A DNA stretch of 64,000 nucleotides from Dicaeum eximium (Eukaryota > Chordata > Aves > Passeriformes > Dicaeidae). Below are positions 37,537-48,939 of the stretch, piece after piece. The notes under the pieces are model-generated. The model saw nothing but the letters and a program-made list of their open reading frames with translations. It did not search any database and was not told where the DNA came from. The stretch's first letter is position 1. Each line of letters opens with the position of its first letter. The stretch lies in contig VWZP01001589.1 in NCBI GenBank assembly GCA_013396995.1, forward strand, positions 1,449,069 to 1,513,068, in the 5' to 3' direction. The translations under genes were made by a program, and so were the position numbers.

Positions 37537-37556
37537 ATTGTGCAATATTGCGCAAT
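37537..37556. promoter_or_regulatory. Tandem C/EBP-type palindromes
   Basis: ATTGTGCAAT (37537-37546) is followed directly by ATTGCGCAAT (37547-37556). The second is the ideal palindromic C/EBP site (ATTGCGCAAT) and the first is a common variant. The two centres are exactly 10 bp apart, one helical turn. Regulatory function is inference only; no promoter or gene is recognisable nearby. Confidence 0.35.
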
Positions 37557-38815
37557 AAAAACAGACTAAATTGAACAAAACTAAACAAAACAGTTCTGTA
37601 AAGGTAAAGACCAAGACTACCTCTTGAGCAAGGAGAGAGCAATGAATATTCTGTGAGTGTGTGAGCATGTTCCCTGTTAATTGATGTATCAAATGAAGAA
37701 GGGCTCAGGAACAAATTATACTACAACCAGAGGCTATACAAGAATACTTTCATATCTTTGTTTAAAAATTTATTATTTGAATTACAGATTATCTACTTTG
37801 AAATACTCATGAGCAATAGCAAAACAAAGTGTGCAAAGTGCATGTAATTCATATTACATCTATAAAGATATAATAGTAGAGACACTTCTGACATTCCCAC
37901 AGGTCTGAAATGCTGCCAAATCAGTGAACTTAGCTATGGAATATATCAGACCTGCTGAGAAATATTGGTAAAGTTAACTGCATATCAAAGCATGATCAGG
38001 TAACAAGTTACAGTTCCTGGTTCACCGAGGCCTTAACTCTGAATTTATAGATTGTCTTTTGGAAATTCAAATTTTTTAGACAAAATGAGATGCTGATGGC
38101 TAATTTTTGATCACACCTGATTTTGTGAAGCTTGAAAGATTTCACCCTCTGTATGACATTTAACAGGTAGTTCTTCTTTTTCTTACTCTTTGTTCCTGCA
38201 AATTCCCTATTGGAAGTAATCCTGGAACAAACCCTCTCTCTTCACTGTGAAATGTTAGTCTTTCCATTTGATATGCATCCCAAAAGGACTATAATTTAAT
38301 TATATTTCACATTGTTAGCAAAGTTCTTAGGGTAATCAGGAATATTTCTTGGACATGGGAGGCTCAGTATGTTCCTCTCCTGTTCATTACTTGTGTGGAT
38401 GCATTCTGTGGGATTTCCCTTCCTTCACCAGAATGAGCTCTTGGCACAGTCTGCATTCTGAAAGTTCAAATAACCACAATAAACCAAAAATATTTATCTT
38501 TAGTACAGTGGTTGTTAGGCACCTATACAACAACTCCACTTGTATGAATTTCATTGCTCTTATTTTTTTTACTCTCTTTAGCCTTGGCAGTCTCCTAATT
38601 GATTTTATGACCTGCCATCATACAGTATAAAATTGGTGAAATTAATTTACTCTTTGACCCCATGCTCTGTTTCTGTACATTGTAGAACTGTTAACTTCAT
38701 GAAAACCAAAAATGCCTTTTTGTTTCTTTGGTTAATAATTTCTTCAGTTATAAAAACATTAAGTAAATATCTAGGTCATTCTTTTACAGGCAAAATTTTC
38801 ACTTGGTTCTACTGA

Positions 38816-38888
38816 AGAAATAAACAAACCAAAGCAAAGCAACATAGAAACAAAACAATAAAACAAAATAGAACAAACCAAAACCCTA
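38816..38888. repeat. A-rich low-complexity tract
   Basis: A run of AAACAAA/ACCAAAG-type units on the plus strand with almost no T. No element body is attached that I recognise. Confidence 0.7.
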
Positions 38889-39913
38889 AGAAAAGTAATC
38901 TCAAACTCCAGAACCTTATGACTGACAATTAGGGTGTGACATGTATGGAAAGGGCCTGATTGGTGCTTCATTTTGCATCACAAATCACGAGAATAAGAAA
39001 AACTGGAAGCATCAAATTAAAGATCAGATTTAGAGAACCAGTGTCATGCTCTGTATGTCATTAAACTCCCTTCAAAAGTAGTCAAGGGAGTGAGAAATTT
39101 CAAGAATGCTTTCTGGTATTAGAAACTATTCTTTAATATTGGCAAACTCAAATTAAGGTCCATCATTCAGTGGTGGTTTATATCTCCCACACGGATAAAA
39201 CAAATGCCTCCTAGTAATTTTTTTTTTTTACAGCTTCTTGTCAATAATGAAGTTTCCCACAACTTCTATCTCTCATAGTATTAACCAAGATAACTCTGGG
39301 TATCTTAAGAGTTCAGGACAAAAGCAAGCTTATTTTCAAATATCATTGGTATTTGTTTTTTCAATTATTTATGGACACTCCTTTTTTTTAATAACACTGT
39401 GTTCCTGTGCCAATTTTTTCCTTCCTCCCTAAACCAACAGAATTTGTACAAGTGCCCATACCCACATTCAGAAACACACACACACAGGGAAGGACTACTG
39501 GTTAGTTTCCTGCAAAACAAAGATAGCTTAGGATACTTCAACCCTATTGATCCTTCCTGTTTAACAAACAAATTTTGTAAAAAATTATTACATTAAGAAG
39601 TTAATATTTTGTATTCATCTACTGGCATAGACATACATATATACATATACAGAAATCTATGCTTCAGAGGACCAGTTCCTTATGAACTTATGTCTTATTG
39701 GCAGCTTAATGTTTTTTCCCTAAGCTTTTCTTCATGCTCAAATGAATTCTTCATCTTTTTCTTCTTAATCAGGTGCATTAATTTTACCTTGCTGTAAGAA
39801 TAAAAGACCCTGGGTAAAACCACATAGCAAGATTTAGTCCTTTTTTGATAACATAGTATGAAGCTGAAAACACATCAGCAATTTAAATTGGGGTTTTTTT
39901 AATTGTTTTTTTT

Positions 39914-39940
39914 TTAATTAATTTTTAAAAAATTAATTAA
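39914..39940. repeat. Perfect 13-bp inverted repeat, AT only
   Basis: The left arm TTAATTAATTTTT (39914-39926) and the right arm AAAAATTAATTAA (39928-39940) are exact reverse complements separated by one A. It could extrude as a hairpin or cruciform; biological relevance is unknown. Confidence 0.85.
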
Positions 39941-40795
39941 ATTGGCTTTTTTTGTCGTTTTGGGGTTTCTTTGATTGTTTTTTGTTTTGTTTCTGGGTTT
40001 TTTTTTTCCTAGTTTTGCACTCTGAGTTTTTGAGTTGAATAGAAGTTCAAATTTAATTTTCTAAACTTGGGGAGAAATCGAGATGTTTAACTCTCACTAT
40101 GTGATGGACCATATAGAAGTGACTTGTTCTGAAGATATAAACGAGTATATATTCATATACTGTATCTAGGAGACTTAGGTAACAGCAAAAGAGGTAAAAA
40201 ATAAATGGAAACGTCTATATTGATAGAAATTCATTAATTAAGTACACAATTACAGTTTTGAGCATAAAATTAAGTACTCTGGAATATTACACGTTACAAA
40301 TTCTCAAAATCAAAACTTGTATTATTGTACTTCAAGAACATTTGAGGAAAGTAAAAAGGCAGAAATCGTATTTAACTCAGAGATGGGAGGAGTGTATCTC
40401 GTGAGAATGTGTGGTGATACATATATTTTCTTTCCCTCAGTACTTAATAATATTGAGTGTCAGTTACATTTTCTGTGGGCTTGAAATGCTGAACCTGAAA
40501 CAGCCAGGCCTGTGCAGAATGGGTGAGATCTTTATCAGGATGAATATCCCAGTTAGCGGTCAGTTCAGCTGTTTCTATGGTTACAGATTAATTCAGTGGG
40601 AGAAAGGCAACCTTCAGTATATATATTTCTTGAACTGGGAACATAAGTCAAAGTCAAATATCTTGAGGGACAGCTACATTTGTAGCTAAATAGATTTACT
40701 GTAGATAGATTTACTGTTGTGTAACGAGTTTTCAGCAAGTTTTCATCTATGATTTCTTAACTGGTACTTAATAAGCAACTTTCAAATTCAGGAAA

Positions 40796-40834
40796 ACAAC
40801 AACAACAGCAAACAAACAAACAAACCAAAAAATT
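40796..40834. repeat. (CAA)n/(CAAA)n tract
   Basis: CAA units run into CAAA units on the plus strand, directly visible. Confidence 0.85.
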
Positions 40835-43800
40835 TCACCTAGAATTTAGGTATGTAGAAGTAAACATTCCAACACCTACAGTTTGGGAATTATTTTTAAA
40901 ACAATTTTTAAAGTCTGAAGAAAACAATTAAAGATAATGACAGGATTGTGGCTTCAACATAATGAATAACTATATAATGAGTGTTATTTGATTTAATCTC
41001 AAATCAGAATTTTAGTAACATTCTTTATTAAAGTGCATTTCTGGGTAAGATCACACTAATTTTAGACTCTGCTTTATGCATGACTTTTGGGAAATCAAAG
41101 TTCAACCTCCTTATAAATATGCTTACCAAAATGTGACTTGAAAAGCAGGGAATTGTGACACCCCTTCCAAAATCTTCACATTAATACTCTGCATGATATA
41201 GATGAATGTTGTACTGAGTATTTTCCTGCAGAAATGCTGGGGAAAAAAGCCCACTAGTTAATAGCCAGAGAAAAGAAAACACAGATTATCTTAGTGTTAA
41301 GGATATTTTTCACCTCGCTTAAACAGCCTTTAAGCAAGAACCATATGCACTTTAGTCTATCACTACTAAACATGCAAAGGTCTCTTCTGTTGTGGTACAC
41401 TGGAGGAGGAATAATGTTCTTATCCTTCTGTATATGCATTAATCAGAATAGAAAATAAATTTAACAACATCAAAATATATTATCCAGTCTCAATTCAGTC
41501 TAAAGTGAAACACCTTCACATAGAGAATATTTCTGGTGTTGTTTAGTCAAATGCTGATGCTACATCTATTGGGTAGTAGATGTTGATACTCAACCTGTAT
41601 CTCAGAAGCTGAGACATCACTAAAAATAATTCAAAAAAGAGCAAAATTTAGAGAAAAAAATTATATCCAGAGTAAATTTACCTACATAGACAAAACCAGT
41701 GTTGCATCAAATAGAGATAATGCCACTTTTTAATTTTGTTATATGTTAATTAAACATATCTTTTTAACTTTAAGAAAAAATTATGTGAGAAATATCATCA
41801 CAAATGGTCCTGTAGAGCCTAGGGCGCTAGACAGCAGGAAGCAGTCTAGGATACTTGGATTCTCTGCTTCAGGGTAGCTGATGCATCAGATAACTGATGC
41901 ACATAATACGAATTAATACAATAGGAATTCTTCTCATTCGTCAAGTTGTAAGGTAAAATAGGAACCAGAGGGCCTATAAAACAGGGAAGTACTGGCTACC
42001 CTTTTTTTGTAAGTATCAATAAAAAAGCTTTATTAAGGTGTTACAATATTTTATATGTAAAGTAACACATTTAATAAAAAGGATATATATGAGCAATCAT
42101 GCACATTTTTCAAATATACCCTGTATTAAGTTTTAAATCAAAAAGTGATACATGATAGAGTTGCGATACTTCCTGGAGCCTTATAAAAGGTTTTTGCCGT
42201 GAGTTGAACTGATCTTCTTATTATGAAAAGCAAATGAAAAATAGACAGGTGTGTCTTGAAAAGACAGTTAGGAGTTACAGTACGATGTCTAGAGTGCATT
42301 AACTTGTACTTTGGAGCTAAAGAAGGACTGTGTAAATGTAAAGTAAATAGGTTGTGTCTTATCTCACATAGAAGTGACAGAAATTAACAGTTCCATAAAG
42401 AAACAGAATGATGCACTGCATCTTTCCCACACAGCTTCCTATGGCAAATGTCTTCATGACCTTTTTTAGAGAGTAAAATCCAGCCTGCTCAAATCCTGCC
42501 TGTACTTACATGCTTAACACTTTCTATGTCCCAGATGGTTAATCCAGACTGCTTATTTTCCAGATTTCCAGGTTTGTACTCAGATATAGAGGTACAAGAC
42601 AAGAAATACAATACATTCATGGCTGTATCAACGTGCATGTCAGGAATTCAATTGATCTTAGAGTTACGTTGGGCAGATGAAATTGGGGGAAGAGATACAG
42701 GAAAAATAGAGACAGAGTTATGTGAAATGAAAAAGAATATAGCAGCTATAGCATGATTGCTAAACTGCATTCCTGAAAATGTTTAGAAAAGGTAAACTTG
42801 TATTCCTGCCTGTACAGCCCCTCATCCTAGAGCAGGAGAAGTAAAAAGTGACAACATGGCAAGGCCATTCTTTGAAATGTGTTTTATATTATAACACAGC
42901 TGGAAACACAAGAGATAGCATTTCTTGCATCCTTAATGGAAAAAAAAGACACTTATCTTAAGCAAGGTTGAATAAACTCCCTACGAGCATTTTGTGGCTC
43001 TCATTCATCTCTATGCAGAAGAAAGAGAGCACAAGTGACCATGTGACTAAATTTCAGTAAGGCAAAACCTGAATTGAATATCAATGTTAAACAACACTAT
43101 CTTATTTCAGAATAAAACTTTGCGCTGAACTTGCTTTATTGTAAACTCTTTTTTTTTTTAATTTTAAAATTATTTTAAATTAACAATTTATTTAAGTGAC
43201 TTTATTGCAGCAGACATAGGGACAGTAACACATACTCATGTATGAAAAAGTGTTAAAAAATTTAGAGCTGTGGCTGTTGAGTTTAACCAGTTCAGACCAA
43301 GTCCTAAAAACTTTGTGGGTGCGAAGTCAAGTTAACAGAACTTGGTCTTCCTAAATCCAGAATCCATAATAAACCACTATAGGCCAGTGTTCAAGTGTTT
43401 AAAAAGGAATGAGAAATCTGTTTCTCTTTAACACAAGTGATTGCCCATTCATTCTACTCTAGTCAGTATAGATCTTGGACTAGGGCAATAATACAGCACA
43501 TAAGTTTTCTGGAGCAGAGGCCCTGGTGAGCAGAACTGGTGTGGCAGAAGGAAATAATACTATTGATCAATTGCTTCAGTGACTATTGGTATTTTAGTTG
43601 GTAACACAACCAATGAAAAATGTGCTTTCATTGAGAGTGATTTGCAAAATACAGTTAGGCAAGTAGAAGAAATCTGCAATTGAAGGTACTTGCACCTAGA
43701 AAAAATTTGAAGTATAAAAAATGAGGAAAGGAAAATACTCTAAAAATCCATTCTCTATATTTATGTGCTCACAGCTAAAATACACTCAGAGATATGTCAA

Positions 43801-44824
43801 CAATACCTTTTTTTAACTGAACAAGTTACATTAGCATTAAAAATAATGATCATTAAGGTGAATGAGCTACATGAAATAGCAAACTTTGCAAAATTATTAT
43901 TAATACAAATCAAATTTTACCTGGCTGAATCATTAATTTGATTAAGATTAATTGTAACTTCCTACTAGTTTTTAATGAAATAACCATTCATCAAAATAGT
44001 TAACCACTTTTTTTCTGGTGACTACAGTAATTATTATGAGTTAAAAAAACTTTTTCCTTTTTTTTTTTTTTTAATTGATATTATTACTTCTGAGCAAAGT
44101 TAAGTTCTGGAAAAAGATATTTTCAGACATGACCAGCCAAAAAGAATCCTGATCTAAGTGTAACTTGACACATGAAGTTACATTATGAGTTAATGTTAAC
44201 ATCTTTTTTACTCTACTATATTTATTTGAATCCCCAAATTAGAGGTAATTGTTTGGAGGAGAATATGAATTAATTAAGAAAATACATTACAATTTATGGA
44301 TTTTAAAATTATATTAACATATTCCGTCTCTCCTTTAGCCTTAATATACAGAGCTGTAGGGCACATCTTAGTAGTTTCCATAGCGAATCTGGAATGACTC
44401 GGTTCTTACACATGGGTGCAGTCAGGTTCCAGTGGTACTGAGTCCAGACTTCTTACAAGAGCAGATACGTTGAAAAATGAGCCACTTATAAACCAAATGA
44501 TACCTATGTTCTTCTTGACACAGATTTTAGATGAAGTCCCTTGCAAGTAGTTTTTTCCAAAATGAAGGTAATATGGTTGAGCAACTGTTCTAACATGAAC
44601 TGAAGAAGGATTACACTCTACGGCTCAAGTTTCAATCTCCCCTTCCATGTTTCTTGTAAAGATTTCAGGTTATTATACATTGAAGTCCAGAGAAAGACAT
44701 ATTGACTGAATAGGACCACAGGGCTGAAAGAATATGTGTCTTTGAGTCTAGGGAAAGCATGACAATTTAATTGACTCTGCCTTTAAAACACAAAACAAGA
44801 AAACTAACCAAACCAAAAAAAAAG

Positions 44825-44891
44825 NNNNNNNNNNNNNNNNNNNNNNNNNNNNNNNNNNNNNNNNNNNNNNNNNNNNNNNNNNNNNNNNNNN
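44825..44891. other. Assembly gap (67 N)
   Basis: Sixty-seven consecutive Ns preceded by an A/C-rich stretch (ACCAAACCAAAAAAAAAG). A low-complexity sequence probably caused the break. Single Ns also occur at 28192, 46554, 46648, 46843 and 47971. Confidence 0.99.
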
Positions 44892-46152
44892 GCCACTCTT
44901 CAAGATGAGACAGTGGAGCTGGTTAAATCTAGTCTCACCATCAGTGGCAGATTTTACCCTAATTGTTTAGGAATGCTATGACATCCAGGCAGGATGTAAA
45001 GCCACCTCTGAAGGTCAGAGGATATTTATTTCTAAACACAAAGGCTTGGTCTACCTTGTAGCTGGAACCACTAATACTTCTCCATAAGTCAATAGAACAA
45101 AATAATGGGAGATGTCCAGATTCATTGCCATTAACAAAGAAATCTAAGATTGTTATTTCCCTCTGCATGGTGAAATCTCATTAATCCTTGGAGAAAAATT
45201 TAATCCTGATTTTCTTCTCCCATATATAAAGAGGAGGAAGAAGAATGAACTACTTCTTAATTAATATTGAGATTTCACTCTTCGTGGTTGATTCCCTGTT
45301 AATTTCAGAAGTTTCAACCAATGTTTATTTTATGTAAAATTCCCCATAGGGAAGTGGAAACCACTTTGTCACACTAAAGGCAAACATTTCTTGCTGTCAC
45401 ACCTTTTGCACCACTTTATTGGAGGGATTACTTTATGGAACCTAAGTGTTTGCTTTACCAAGACCCACAGGCAAGGTGTAAAACATGATAATAATGAGGG
45501 AAAAACAGGTAATAGGTTACTCTGTGCAACTGAATTAATTATGGACATTTTTGGAAACAGAACTTTAGGAGTCTGAATTGGTTTCACAAGAGTGCACTAG
45601 GACTTAGGTACCAACTCAAATTCAGAGTCACCTGATTCTTTTTCTAGGGCTTTGATGGAGCACACACAAGGCACTACACTTTGCTGTCTCTCTGGCAGTA
45701 ACATCAAGTTAAGGCCATCACCAACTTTGTGCCATCACTCTAAGAGCTGCTGGAACCATTAATTTTTTGCAGAGACTCCAAGAGTTTATTTAGTTTATCT
45801 TGACATTGTTTATTATTGATTCTCATTCTTAATTGAGCTTATGGATAATGAATTTATTAGTGATGCATTCATTTAAGATTATCTTTCAGAAGAGATGAGC
45901 ATGCCAGTGAATTCAACTTGACAGTGAACATCTAGCCAATCTAGAAACCAAGCAAGTCTATTTTATAGAGTACAAGGGTAGGACAGAAATACTGATGAGC
46001 CCTTTTGTACACTTGTAGTTGACTCTTTATGAATTGTGCCATCTGTTCTTTCTTAGGTGAATGATTGATTAACTGAGCCACATATGATTAGTGGCTTGCC
46101 TTGCTACTGTACTGTACAAGTTGTTCTGGAGTGTGCTCTCAACAGCCACCCT

Positions 46153-46706
46153 TGTTGGGAAGGATGATGAAGGAAGGCCTTGCAGAGATGGTTTACTGGT
46201 GAAAGATTTTAAGAATGAAGAAATAGAGCTGAAAGCAAAACTTGAGCTATAGAATGTGAAGCAGGAAGACAGTGATTAGGTTATCTGAAGGCCGGGCCCC
46301 TGATGACAAAAACAATACAGCTCCCCAGACAAAGAGATAAGGGGTTGGGCCCGGCCAGGTGATAGGGAAAAAAGGTGGGTTTGCCAAGGTTTTAGTATGC
46401 TAATATAATAGTTCCCATAGGCTGCATGTAGATTTTGTAGGTTTTTGTACCCTGTACCGCTGGGTTGATGTTAACCTGAGTATTCAGCATAGAAGGGGAT
46501 AAATGGGATTGCAACAGGAAGTTCGCTCTCTTGGACCATGCTTCAGCTGGAGCNTTGCTTCTCTCTTATTCTCCCCTCCCTGTAAACCAGAACATTTTCC
46601 TTTTACCTTTTCTGCTGAGTTTTAAATTGTTGATGTTTTTATTATTANCCCTCTGTGTGCTTAACAAATCGAACAGTGTGACATCCTGTTCTGTACCATC
46701 CATACA
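46153..46706 (+). mobile_element. Solo LTR with perfect 5-bp target duplication (554 bp)
   Basis: It begins TGTTGGGAAGGATG and ends CATCCATACA, and is flanked by ACCCT at 46148-46152 and ACCCT at 46707-46711. TG...CA ends plus an exact 5-bp direct repeat define a retroviral LTR integration without internal sequence, so the provirus was lost by LTR-LTR recombination. Plus orientation is inferred from a TATA-like GATAAAT at about 46498 in the expected U3/R position. Inside it, GGCCGGGCCC (46290-46299) and GGGCCCGGCC (46347-46356) form a 10-bp inverted repeat. No canonical AATAAA was seen. Two Ns (46554, 46648) lie within. The 67-codon plus frame inside is not a gene. Confidence 0.88.
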
Positions 46707-46711
46707 ACCCT

Positions 46712-46960
46712 TGGGGCTTCTCTCAGATTACTGAGCTCTCTAGTCTGTTGGGCCATGATTGAACAAATCTGAGCAAAAGTAGGGTTTTTTCCATCTGATT
46801 TATTATTATCATATCATCAATCCTCCCTCCCTCCCTCCCTCCNATAATTTCATTATCCAGGAACAGATATTCCGACAGGGAAAATTTCACTTGATACTTG
46901 AAATTTGAAAAAAGCATTGAACTTATAATGGGAGATATTGGGAAACTTTACTTTTAACAT
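46712..46960. other. Short spacer with (CCCT)n tract
   Basis: Unique DNA between the LTR and the next CR1, containing five TCCC-type units at 46821-46842 that run into an N at 46843. Confidence 0.8.
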
Positions 46961-47478
46961 CAGAATCACAGCATGGTTGAGGAAAGAACTGCAGAAGAGG
47001 GGAGCTCTGGACTTCATCTTGTCCAACCCACCTGCTCAAACAAAATCACCTAGACCCCATTTTCCAGGAGCACATCCAGCTCCTTTTGAATATCTCCAAA
47101 ATCTCCCTGAGCAAGCTGTGCCAGAGCTCAGTCACTCTCACAATAAAGCAGTGCTTCCCGATGTTCAGAGAGAATCTTCTGGATAACAGTTTGTGCCTGT
47201 TGTCTCTCCCCTGCCACTGGGAACTCCTGAAAGGAACCTGGCTCCATCCTCTCCACACCCTCCCTTTCAGGTATTTACAAAGCTTCATGAGTTCTCTCCT
47301 GACCGGTCCCTGAGCAATCCCAGGTCTCTCGGGCTTTTCTCGTGGCAGAGATTCCCTTAATCACGTCTGTGGCCCTTCTTTTGACTCTCTCCACTATGTC
47401 CATGCCTCTCTTGTACTGAAGAGCTCAGAAGTGGGCACAGCCCTCCTGGTGTGGCCTCAGCAGCACTGACTAAAGAAT
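46961..47478 (-). mobile_element. CR1 LINE 3' part, reverse orientation
   Basis: It opens with the reversed CR1 terminus (CAGAATCACAGCATGG) and the 'CTTGTCCAACCCACCTGCTCAAACA' 3' UTR landmark. It then runs through the antisense ORF2 C-terminus. On the minus strand, 47288-47046 reads KLCKYLKGR...HKLLSRRFSLNIGKH...VRVTELWHSLL, recognisable as the CR1 HKLKHRKFxLNxRKNFFxxRVTEHWNRL block with many changes. It ends near a segment ('CTCCTGGTGTGGCCTCAGCAGCACTG') that is also represented at the low end of the CR1 at 48940. The copy is dead and moderately diverged. Confidence 0.88.
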
Positions 47479-48939
47479 CCTAGGACTTATCACACCCACA
47501 TAAGCAATCCTAGAACTACAACATGCAAGCCTTGTCACAGCTCTGATCCTCCTCCTTGAGAAAAGCAGGGTTATAGACAAGATCATAAAGTTCATTTTTT
47601 AATTCTCATGTTGGCTAAACAAGGTACGATCAAATGCTTGACAGACGTAAGCAATAAAGTGAAATTTCTAGGTTAGATTTGTTAATGATTCACAAAAGAC
47701 CTTCTTTTTAAACTTTTGCTATTTAGTTATTAAGTATGTGAAAACTAATACCGTCATCATTCATTCTTAAAAATTGCTGTTTCCAGTAATGAGAATTTAA
47801 TGATATTACCTGTCAGTATTTTTCTTAAAAGTTAAGAAAGTTGCAGTTGTTATCTTTTAAGAGGAAAAAAAATGTTCAAGAGGTGTTTTTTTCTTCTACA
47901 GCTACATTTCTTTTTAAAATATAACTTGAGAAAAAAAGAAATGTAAACCTCCCCCTTTCTTTTTTTTTTTNTCAGAAGCCTGAGCTTAATGTACAACCTA
48001 TGGACTGGTCAGAGGTGAAATATGTCTTTTATTAGAAGAAGACTAGAGTATATTTAATTAAGTGTACTTGAAATTGAGACAGAAGGGGAATTATATTACT
48101 GGGTCAGATAGTTCCCAAGTGTACTTTGATTACAGCTGTAAAATGTTATATTTTTTATGTTGGCATTGGACCAATTAAAATATTGCCAGTAAAAAGCTAT
48201 GAGCTAGAAAAGAAACTCTAAAAATAACATCTTGTTAGTGCACATATCTGCTTTCTGTGTAGGTTCTGCTTCAGGGTTTTACTGCTGTCAATACTGCTGA
48301 CAAAAAGCTGTAAAACCACAAGCTGTGCTTTATTCTGCCTTGTGCATCATCAACAAAATTGACGGTTAACACTGATTTTAAAATCTGTATTACTGATGGG
48401 TAAAAATGTATATCAACAAATATTGGATTGCAAGACAGCCTGCAGTCCTGTGCTGAAAACAAAAGGGATGGGAAGAAAACACAAAACACAGAGAATTAAA
48501 ACTACTGTTGTATAATGCCTTGAAAACAGAATTAAGCTTTTGCCTCAATGACTTTTTAAAAGATCTTCTATGTCTGATAGTTAACAATTCTGTCTTCCTA
48601 CAAGCCAGAGTGATGAACAGTATGATTTGGGAAAACAATGACCCTCTTTTCCCTTTAGCCATATTTCTTTTCTTGGCACATTGATACACCATGAACCACA
48701 GCTCAGCGCAGAGCAGTATGTCATTAAGTTTACATACTAATTCCTCCAAAAGACAGCTGCTAGTTCACATACCTTTGCAACTAATTCAAAATGTCTGTCA
48801 GATGTAGGCAGCTTGTACTCCCTCACAGGCAATTTCATGGATAAATGTCAGAAGGTGAGAGCCAAGCTGAGCTCATGTAGCACAAATATTTATGTCATTT
48901 GTTCATTGTTCTTCAGTTTTAGCTCTTAATCAGACTCTG
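47479..48939. other. Non-genic AT-rich DNA between two CR1 pieces
   Basis: No recognisable repeat. The longest non-repeat frame of the window (119 codons, minus, 48749-48390) lies here. It has no recognisable domain, signal peptide or codon pattern that I can defend, so I do not call it a gene. Confidence 0.5.

Larger units (their letters stand above)
34423..46147. other. Long non-genic AT-rich stretch
   Basis: No gene and no CR1 or LTR landmark was recognised in 11.7 kb, the longest repeat-poor interval of the window. It holds the C/EBP-like pair at 37537, A-rich low complexity at 38816-38888, a 27-base AT inverted repeat at 39914-39940, a CAA/CAAA tract at 40796-40834, a CTGATGCATCAG palindrome at 41878-41889 and the assembly gap at 44825-44891. 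Short frames within it (for example 38349-38630, 40411-40689, 42526-42756) have no family features. Confidence 0.5.

Noticed and set aside
48390..48749. 119-codon minus frame in non-repeat DNA
   Set aside because: Length is within chance expectation for 64 kb on two strands; no recognisable family, splice context or promoter.
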